Below are positions 8,438-16,800 of a stretch of 64,000 nucleotides of DNA, piece by piece. This DNA comes from CAZUYC01 sp964624475 (GTDB taxonomy: Bacteria > Myxococcota_A > UBA9160 > SMWR01). The notes beneath the pieces were generated by a model that saw nothing but the letters and a program-made list of their open reading frames with translations, was not told where the DNA came from and made no database searches. Numbering within the stretch: position 1 is the first letter of the stretch; the number at the start of each line of letters is the position of its first letter. The stretch covers positions 32,368-96,367 of the forward strand of contig CAZUYC010000088.1 of the NCBI GenBank assembly GCA_964624475.1, in the 5' to 3' direction. The position numbers and the translations under genes were made by a program.

Positions 8438-9628
8438 TCAGCGCTGCGCCCAGACCTCGAGCGCGCCCGATGCGCCCCGACCGAAGCCGGCGGCGACGTC
8501 GGGTCTCGCGTCGCCGTTCACGTCGGCCACGGCGAGGCCCCAGCCCCGGAGTTCGCTACGGCCGGAGGGCAGGCCGGTCTCGCGGCAGGCTGCGAAGCCC
8601 CCACTGCCATCGCCGCGCCAGACGCGGATTCCGCCGTCGCGGTGGCTCACGGCGACGAGGTCCAGCTTCCCGTCCCGGTCGAGATCGGCGAGCTCGACGC
8701 CCTCGAAGACCGCACCGGGCTCGGCTTCGGGATGTGCGGTCGCGGCCGGCTTCCAGCCGCGCGGGCCCTCGTTGCGGAAGACGAGCAGCGGGGGGCGTCC
8801 CGGCCAGACCCCGGCACTGATCGCGAGGTCGAGGAGCCCGTCGCCGTCGAGGTCGCCGAGGGCGACGCCCCGGAAGTCGCCCTCGTCGGGCAGGCCGTCC
8901 GACGCCGAGCGGAAGGCGCTCGCGGCTCCTTGGTTCAACCATACGACGGGTTGTTTTCGCGCGCTGGCCCTGCGCTGCGCGCCCGGGTCGGCAGCGACGA
9001 CGGCGGCGGCGATGTCGAGGTCGCCGTCGCGATCGATGTCGCCGAGCGCGACGTCGTTGCCGAAGCCTTCGGGCAGGTCCACCTCGCCCCGCTGCCAGCC
9101 GCCCCTACCGTCGCCCAGGAAGAGCACGATCCCGCCATGCGAGGAGCCGACGGCGACGAGGTCCACGCGGCGGTCCCCGTTCAGGTCGCCGAACTCGAGG
9201 TCCTCGTGGCCGCCCGTCGCACGCGGCGGAGCGGCGGCCATCCGCCATCCGCCGGCCCCGTCTCCGAGGAAGACGAAGAGGCCGTGGCAATGGTCGGCTA
9301 CGCCGAGGTCCAGGTGGCCGTCGCCGTCGACGTCGGCGAGGTCGACTCCCACGCCGCAGGAGAAGCCCGGGATCGCAAGACCGGTCGACGCCTCCCTCCA
9401 GCGTCCCGGCGCCCCGAAGAGCCACGCCCCGGGTCCCACTCCCTTGCGCGGAAGGGCGGCCAGGTCGTTGCGACCGTCGCCGTTCACGTCGCCGAGCGCG
9501 GGGTGCGTCCGCCACTCCAAGGTCGTCGGGAGCCCGTCCGAGAGCGGCGCGAAGCGGGGGCACTCGGCCGCGGCGGCTGCCGCCAGCGCCGCCGAGAAGA
9601 GCGCCGCGAGCGTTAGCGGCGCAAGCAC
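8438..9628 (-). CDS. Secreted seven-repeat FG-GAP/VCBS beta-propeller protein
   Basis: This is a 396-residue exported protein. A signal peptide (LAPLTLAALFSAALAAAAAAE) precedes seven copies of the integrin-type FG-GAP calcium loop: LGDVNGDGRNDL, LADVDGDGHLDL, FGDLNGDRRVDL, LGDIDRDGDLDI, LGDLDGDGLLDL, LADLDRDGKLDL and VADVNGDARPDV. Seven repeats match a complete seven-bladed propeller that binds Ca2+ at each DxDxDG loop. The GTG start at 9628 is chosen because AAAGG sits seven bases upstream and the signal peptide follows at once; the longer open frame upstream overlaps the neighbouring gene and is not protein-like. It is likely a secreted or surface binding protein. Confidence 0.85.
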   Translation of the reverse strand: MLAPLTLAALFSAALAAAAAAECPRFAPLSDGLPTTLEWRTHPALGDVNGDGRNDLAALPRKGVGPGAWLFGAPGRWREASTGLAIPGFSCGVGVDLADVDGDGHLDLGVADHCHGLFVFLGDGAGGWRMAAAPPRATGGHEDLEFGDLNGDRRVDLVAVGSSHGGIVLFLGDGRGGWQRGEVDLPEGFGNDVALGDIDRDGDLDIAAAVVAADPGAQRRASARKQPVVWLNQGAASAFRSASDGLPDEGDFRGVALGDLDGDGLLDLAISAGVWPGRPPLLVFRNEGPRGWKPAATAHPEAEPGAVFEGVELADLDRDGKLDLVAVSHRDGGIRVWRGDGSGGFAACRETGLPSGRSELRGWGLAVADVNGDARPDVAAGFGRGASGALEVWAQR

Positions 9629-9687
9629 TCCCCGACCTTTCGGCGGCGACGCGCCACGGCGGCCTGCCTCGGCGGCGGCAGCCGACA

Positions 9688-10512
9688 CTAGGCCGTGCGC
9701 TCGGGAGCGAGCCGCGCGGAGGCGGCTCCGGCTCGCAGACGCGAGATCCCGAGGCAGGCCGTCGTGGACGCGAGCGCGAGGAGACCCCAGGGCGAGAGCG
9801 CAGGGACCGGGGCGGCCAGCGCCAGCGTTCCGATCAGCCGGATGCGGAAGAGCGCCCCGAACGGCGCCCCCGCGAACTGCTGGATGCACGCGGCTCCCAC
9901 CAGCTCGACGGCACCCGTCGCGAGGTCCAGCGGCGAGCCCGAGATCGCCGTGGGCGGAACGCTCCCGCACTGCGAGGTCTGGAGCTGGCCCGTCGTCAGG
10001 GGAAGGCTGAAGTTGCCGGTTCCGGCAGGCACCCCGTCAAAGGTCCGGAACATCCGGACCTCGAGCGCCGGATCCGTGAGCGCGGGATTGAACTCGCCTC
10101 CCGGCATGGCGAGGGTCAGCGTGAACGCGTCCGTGGGCACGCCCTGGTCGAGGATCTCGAAGGAGAAGAGGTCGCCGCCGAAGGGCAGCTCGATCACCGG
10201 GATGAAGAAGGACCCCACCTCTGCCGCGAAGCCGTTCGCTCCCGTGAGGGGTGTCAGCTCGACCGGGAAGGCCGTGCCCAAGCCGTACAGGCCGGGGACC
10301 CCGCCCAGCTCGGCGCCGGAGGCCACGGCCAGCGCGCTCCCGGTCTCGAGGATGAAGCTCCTCGCGAGGGCGGACGCGCGTGCCGGCAGGAGCGCGGCTA
10401 GGAGGAACCAGAGCGCGAGAGCGATGGGGCGCGGGCCCGGTCGCCTGCTCGCAGAGGTGGGCCCGTACACCGCGGTGCTCTCGAACGCTCGCCCCATTTC
10501 CGTTCCATTCAT
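9688..10512 (-). CDS. IPTL-CTERM-like exported protein (274 aa)
   Basis: The N-terminal signal sequence is PIALALWFLLAALLPARASA. The C-terminus carries VPALSPWGLLALA followed by an arginine-containing tail. That fits the IPTL-CTERM sorting signal (consensus IPTLSEWG plus a hydrophobic segment), a relative of PEP-CTERM. The middle is beta-rich and unrecognised. It contains FIPVIELPFGGDLFSFE, which resembles VVELPFDQFFDFE in the 560-residue protein downstream. It is the first gene of the minus-strand exported run, 59 bases ahead of the FG-GAP gene. The ATG could instead be at 10497 (MGRAF). Confidence 0.72.
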   Translation of the reverse strand: MNGTEMGRAFESTAVYGPTSASRRPGPRPIALALWFLLAALLPARASALARSFILETGSALAVASGAELGGVPGLYGLGTAFPVELTPLTGANGFAAEVGSFFIPVIELPFGGDLFSFEILDQGVPTDAFTLTLAMPGGEFNPALTDPALEVRMFRTFDGVPAGTGNFSLPLTTGQLQTSQCGSVPPTAISGSPLDLATGAVELVGAACIQQFAGAPFGALFRIRLIGTLALAAPVPALSPWGLLALASTTACLGISRLRAGAASARLAPERTA

Positions 10513-10860
10513 AACAGCACGTGCGCGACCGACTCAAGCGCCGAACGCGCAGCCACCTGCAGCCAACCGGCAGTCGTCCCCTGAATCGGCCGGGATGGCG
10601 CCGGATTCGCTCCTTCGCCGCGCGTCGCCAAAGCCGCGTCGCGCTCCGAAAGGCGAAACCATGTTGCGTCAGACCTACCGTCCGAGCTCGTTCGAGCCAC
10701 GGGTCAACTCCCCGAGGCGAGACTCCGCCGCATCCTCAGATTGCTCTTGCCTTTCACCACGGCGGACCAGCATCATGTAGGAAAGCTGAGTGGTCGAGAT
10801 CCGGCTGCGACGGCTCCAATGCCGGGGGCCGCGCCGGACTTCGCTAGGAGCTGAGCGGCG
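10513..10860 (+). other. Divergent intergenic region between the IPTL-type gene and the adhesin gene
   Basis: These 348 bases must carry the promoters for both the minus-strand exported run and the giant adhesin gene. AGGAG near 10845 is a plausible ribosome site for the adhesin. I see no strong sigma-70 boxes, no terminator and no open frame of note. Confidence 0.5.
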
Positions 10861-13800
10861 ATGGCCAGTTTCCGCGGCACGGATGGCAACGACATCTTCA
10901 CCTTCCCGGCGAACGTCGGCGACGACGACATCGAGGGGGAGGGCGGCGACGACCAGCTCTTCGGCGGCGCCGGCGCCGACCACGTGGACGGATACAACGG
11001 CAACGACGTCGTCGACGGCGGCGCCGGCGCCGACCGCGTACGCGGCCAGCGGGGGGACGACCTCGGCCTCTACACGCTGGCGGAGAACACGCGCGCTCCC
11101 GGCGTCTACGACCGCGACGTCTACGACGGGGGGAGCGGGCGCGACGCGCTGCGCCTGCACTTCAGCGCCGGCGAGTTCAGGGCGCTGCAGGGCAACATCG
11201 TGGCGCTCGAGAGCTTCATCCGGAGCCACCAGGACACCAGCTCGACCTCGACCAGCAGCGACGTCACCTTCAAGACCTCCTTCGGGCTCGAAGCGCGCAA
11301 CTGGGAGAGCCTGGAGGTCTTCGTCGACGGCCAGAAGGTCGATCCCCTGGACCCGGCGCCGCGACTCGACCTGGACGCGGACGACCACACGGCGCCGGGC
11401 ACCGCGTTCCAGGCCACGTTCAACGAGGGCGGCGGACGGGTCGGCGTCGTCGATGCGGACGTCCGCGTCCTCGAGCTCGGCGGCCAGCGCATCCAGTCGG
11501 CGACGCTCACGATCCTGCTGCGCCCGGACGGCGCCGCGGAGAGCCTCGAGCTCAGCGACGAGGGGAAGCTGCTCGCGGCGCAGCTCGGCGTGCAGGTCGA
11601 CAAGAGCCAGCCGCAGGGCGGTTCCGGCCCGTTCGTGCTGACGCTGACGGGGGCGGCGAGCGCCGGCGACTACGAGCAGCTGCTCCGCGCCGTCGGGTAC
11701 AAGGACGACTCCCAGGACCCCGAGGATGGCGATCGGCTGATCCAGGTGGTCGTGAGCGATGGGAAGAACACGAGCGACGCCGCGTTCACCACGGTGAGCG
11801 TGGTGGGGGTCAACGATCCCCCGCAGAACCACTTTCCCGTCTCGCTCGCCGTGCTCGAGGACGAGGCGGCCGCGATTCCCGGGAGCGTGAGCGACCCCGA
11901 CGCGAGCCGTCTGCGCGTCACGCTCGAGGTGGAGCACGGAACGCTCACGCTGGCGGCGACCGATTCGGTCGCGTTCCTGGAGGGCGACGGGACGGACGAT
12001 CGCCGGATCGTGATGGAGGGCTCGCCGGGCGATCTGAGCGACCGCCTCGCCGGTGTCGTCTACGCGCCGGATCCGGACTTCGCGGGCAGCGACCGGCTCA
12101 GCATCCTCACGAACGACCTCGGCCGACAGGGCACGGGCGGCTCCAAGCAGGACCTCGACCACGTGGACCTGACCGTGATCCCCGTGAACGACCGCCCGTC
12201 GCTCGCACTCCAGGGGGACCAAGCGGTCGAGGAGGACGCGGGGCTCCAGGTCGTGCGCGACTTCGCGATGGCCGAGCCCGGCGGAGGCCTCGACGAGGCC
12301 GGCCAGACCTTCAGCTTCCTGGTCGTGGGCAATGACAACCCCGATCTCTTCTCCCAGCAGCCGGAGATCGACCCGTCGGGGACGCTCTTCTATGCGCCCG
12401 CGCCCGACGCGTCGGGGACCGCGACCATCGAGGTGAGGGCGAGGGACAGCGGCGGCAGCGAGCTCGGCACGGCCACCTCGCCGGTGAGGACCTTCACGAT
12501 CACGGTCGAGCCCGTGGACGACGATCCGACCCTCGTCCTGCTCGGCGACCAGATCGTGCTCGAGGACTCGGGGCCTCGGACGCTGGAGGGGTTCGCCTCG
12601 GCGGTGCCGGGCGGCGGGGCCGACGAGAGCGACCAGACCTTCGTCTACACGGTCGACGTGGACGAGCCGGAGCTCTTCTCCGCGGGCCCCGCGATCGATC
12701 CCGACGGGAATCTCACCTTCACCCCGAACGCCGACGCCGCGGGCACCAGCAGCATCAAGGTGACGGCGACCGACAGCGGAGGCGCCAGCTCGCGGTCCGA
12801 GCGCTTCCAGATCACGATCAACCCCGTGAACGACCGGCCGACCCTGGCCCTCGCGGGGGACGTGATCGTCCTCGAGGACTCCGGGCCCCGGAGCGAGTCG
12901 GACTTCGCACAGGCGAACGCGGGCGGCGGGCCGGACGAGGAGGGCCAGGATTTCTTCTACACGGTCAGCGCCGACAACCCCGGGCTCTTCGCCGTGGGAC
13001 CGGAGATCTCGCCGGGCGGGCGGCTCACCTTCACGCCGGCGCCCAACGCGATCGGAAGCTCGAGCGTGACGGTGCAGGTCGCCGACGACGGCGGCACGGC
13101 GGACGGGGGTCAGGACACCTCCCGGCCGCAGACCTTCACGATCCACGTGAACCCGGTCAACGACGCGCCGAAGCTGGCGATCCTCGGCGACCAGGTCACG
13201 ATCGAGGACTCCCCGCAGCAGACCGTGCCGGGCTTCGCGACGCCCTTCCCGGGCGGCGGAGTGGACGAGGGCACCCAGGGCTTCTCCTTCCGGGTCTTCA
13301 CGATGAACGCGGCGCTCTTCGCCAAGGCCCCGGCGATCGACTCGAACGGAACCCTCACCTACACGCCGAGGCCCGACGCGGCGGGGATGGCCAGGGTCGT
13401 GGTCTCGGTGACCGATAGCGGCGGAATCTCCGACGGCGGGAGCAACGCGTCGGAGCCCAAGGCCTTCACGATCACGATCAACCCCGTGAACGACGCGCCG
13501 ACCTTCGCCCTGGCCGAGAGCCCGATCGTCGCCGAGGACGCCGGCCGCCAGGAGATCGCGGGCTTCGCCACGGCGAACGCCGGCGGCCGCGCCGACGAGA
13601 GCGGACAGACCTTCGCCTACACCGTGGTCACGACCAGCCATCAGGCCCTCTTCTCCGATGGGCCTTCCATCGACCCGCACGGGACGCTCACCTTCACGCC
13701 GCAGGGCGACGCCAGCGGGGTCGCGAGCGTCACGGTCCTGGTGACCGACAGCGGCGGCACGGCCGGCGGCGGCCAGAACCAGTCGAAGGCCCAGACCTTC

Positions 13801-16800
13801 ACCATCACGGTGAACCCGGTCAACGACCCTCCGCTGCTCGCGCTGCAAGGCCAGCAGATCGTCGAGGAGGATTCCGGCGCGCACAGCGTGCCCGACTTCG
13901 CGGTCGCGTCCCCGGGCGGCGGTCCGGACGAGGCCACCCAGACCCGCTTCCACTACGGCGTGAACGTCACGCAGGGCTCCGAGTTCTTCGAGGCAGGACC
14001 CGTGATCTCGAGCACGGGGACGCTCTCCTACACGCTCAAGCCCGACGCCGCAGGCAGCGCGGAAGTCGCCGTCACGGTCAGCGACGGCGGGGGCACCGCC
14101 GATGGCGGAAACGACACCTCGGCGCCCCAGACCTTCGCGATCACGATCAACCCGGTGAACGACCGCCCGACGCTCGCCCTCCGCGGCGATCTCTCCGTTC
14201 TCGAGGACGCCGGCCCGCAGAGCGTGTCCGGCTTCGCCCTCCCGAACCCGGGAGGCGGCGCGGACGAGGCGGCCCAGACCTTCGAGTACACCGTCCGCAA
14301 CGACAACCCGGAGCTCTTCGCACTGGCGCCGACGATCTCTCCGGACGGCACGCTCCGCTACGAGACGAACCCGGACTTCGTCGGAGAGGCGACCGTCACG
14401 GTGATCGCGACCGACAGCGGAGGCACCGCCAACGGCGGCAGCAACAGCTCGGCTCCGGCGAGCTTCACGATCAGCGTGAATCCGCTGAACGACGAACCGA
14501 CCTTCAGCCTGGTCGGGAACCAGATCGCGCTCGAGGACGCCGGGCTGCAGACCGTCGTGGACTTCGCCGTCGCGAGTGCGGGCGGTGGCCCGGACGAGGC
14601 CGCCCAGACCTTCACCTACCGCGTCGACGCGGATCGCCCGGAGCTCTTCCAGCAGGGTCCCGCCCTCTCGCCGGGCGGGACGCTCACGTACGCCCCGGCC
14701 CCGGACGCCGTGGGGACCGCGAAGGTGTCGGTCCAGGTGACCGACAGCGGCGGCACCGCCGACGGCGGCGACCCGACCTCGGGCATCCAGACCTTCACGA
14801 TCGCGCTCAACCCGGTCAACGATCCGCCCTCGCTCAGCGTGGCGGGCGACCAGATCGTGAACGAGGACACCGGGGTCCACAACGTGGCGGGCTTCGCGCG
14901 GCCGGAGGCCGGCGGGGGCGAGGACGAGCGCTTCCAGAAGTTCAGCTACGAGGTGATCACCGACCGGGAGGAGCTCTTCGCCGACGGCCCCCAGATCGAC
15001 GGCTCGGGTCGGCTCGTCTTCAAGACGCAGGCGGACCTCCACGGAACCGCGAACGTCTCGGTTCGGGTGAGCGACGACGGCGGGAAGGCCGACGGCGGCC
15101 AGAACACCTCCGACCCGCCGGTGCGGTTCCGGATCGTGGTGAACCCGGTGAACGACGCGCCGTCGCTCACGCTGCTCGGGGACCGCATCGCCGTCGAGGA
15201 CTCCGGACAGCAGATCGTGGCGGGCTTCGCGACGGCGGATGCGGGGGGCGGGGAGACCGGCCAGACCTTCACCTACACCGTCACGACGGACAAGCGCGAG
15301 CTCTTCGCGGATGGACCCACCCTCGCTAGCGATGGAACCCTGACCTTCACGCCGCAGCGGGATGCGACCGGAACGGCCAGCGTGCGCGTGACCGTGACCG
15401 ACAGCGGAGGCACCGCGAACGGAGGGCGCAACACCTCCGCCCCGCAGCTCTTCACGATCACGATCAACCCGGTGAACGACCCGCCCTCGCTCAGCCTGCT
15501 CGGGGATCGCATCAGCAACGAGGACGCAGGCCTCCAGGTCGTGCCGCGCTTCGCTACGGCCAGCGCCGGCGGCGCGCCGGACGAGGCCCACCAGACCGTC
15601 GCCTACAACGTATCCACCGACGATCCGTCGCTCTTCCAGATACAGCCGACGATCGCTCCCGACGGGACGCTCAGCTATGCGACCCAGAAGGACACGGTCG
15701 GCACGGCCAACGTGACCGTCACGGCCACGGACAGCGGGGGCACCGCCAACGGCGGACGCAGCGTCTCCGACCCGCAGACCTTCTCCATCACGGTGAACCC
15801 GGTGAACGACGCCCCCTCGTTCACGCTGCTCGGAAGCCAGATCACCGTCGAGGACGCCGGCCCGCGCAGCGTGAGCGGCTTCGCGAAGGCGAATCCGGGT
15901 GGCGGGCCCGACGAGGCCGGCCAGACCTTCTTCTACAACGTGATCTCGAACAACCCCCAGCTCTTCGCCGAGGCGCCCGCGATCTCTCCGGCCGGGGTGC
16001 TGAGCTATACGCCGGCCGCCGACGCGAACGGATTCGCGACCGTCTCGGTGTCGGTGACCGACAGCGGCGGCACGGCGAACGGCGGACTCGACGCGTCGAC
16101 GGCGCGGACCTTCACGATCACGGTGAACAAGGTGAACGACCCGCCGGTCCTCGTCGTGGGCGGCGACCAGACGGTGCTGGAGGACGCGCGCGTACAGGTC
16201 GTGCCGAACTTCGCGCGGGCGCTTCCGGGCGGGGGTTCGGACGAGATCGGGCAGACCTTCGGCTACAACGTCACCACGAATGCGCTCGAGCTCTTCGCGA
16301 TGGCGCCGGCGATCGACAGCTTCGGGAGGCTCAGCTACCAGCCGAAGGCCGACGCGGTCGGGACCGCGCTCGTCCAGGTCGTGGCGGTGGACGACGGAGG
16401 CACCGCCGGCGGCGGCAACCCCTTCTCGGACCCCCGCACCTTCGCGATCCGGATCACCGGGGTGAACGACGCGCCGCTGCTGACGCTCGCCGGAAACCGG
16501 GTCGCCGGCGAAGACTCGGGAGCCCAGCTCGTGACGGGCTTCGCCACCGCCTTCCCGGGCGGCGGCACCGACGAGGAGGTCCAGAGCTTCAGCTACGACG
16601 TGCGCAGCGACAAGCCGGCGCTCTTCGCCGAGGCTCCGGCCATCTCCCCGAACGGGACGCTCAGCTTCACGCCGGCGAGGGACGCGAACGGCGTCGCCAC
16701 GGTCGAGGTGACGCTGATCGACAGCGGCGGGACCGCCAGCGGCGGGAGGAACGCGTCGCTCAGCCAGGCCTTCACCATCACGCTGAACCCGGCGAACGAC

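Noticed and set aside
10596..10611. Possible sigma-54 site (TGGCGC, 5 bases, TCGCT) upstream of the adhesin
   Set aside because: Spacing fits but two consensus positions are wrong, and in such GC-rich DNA this match is expected by chance.
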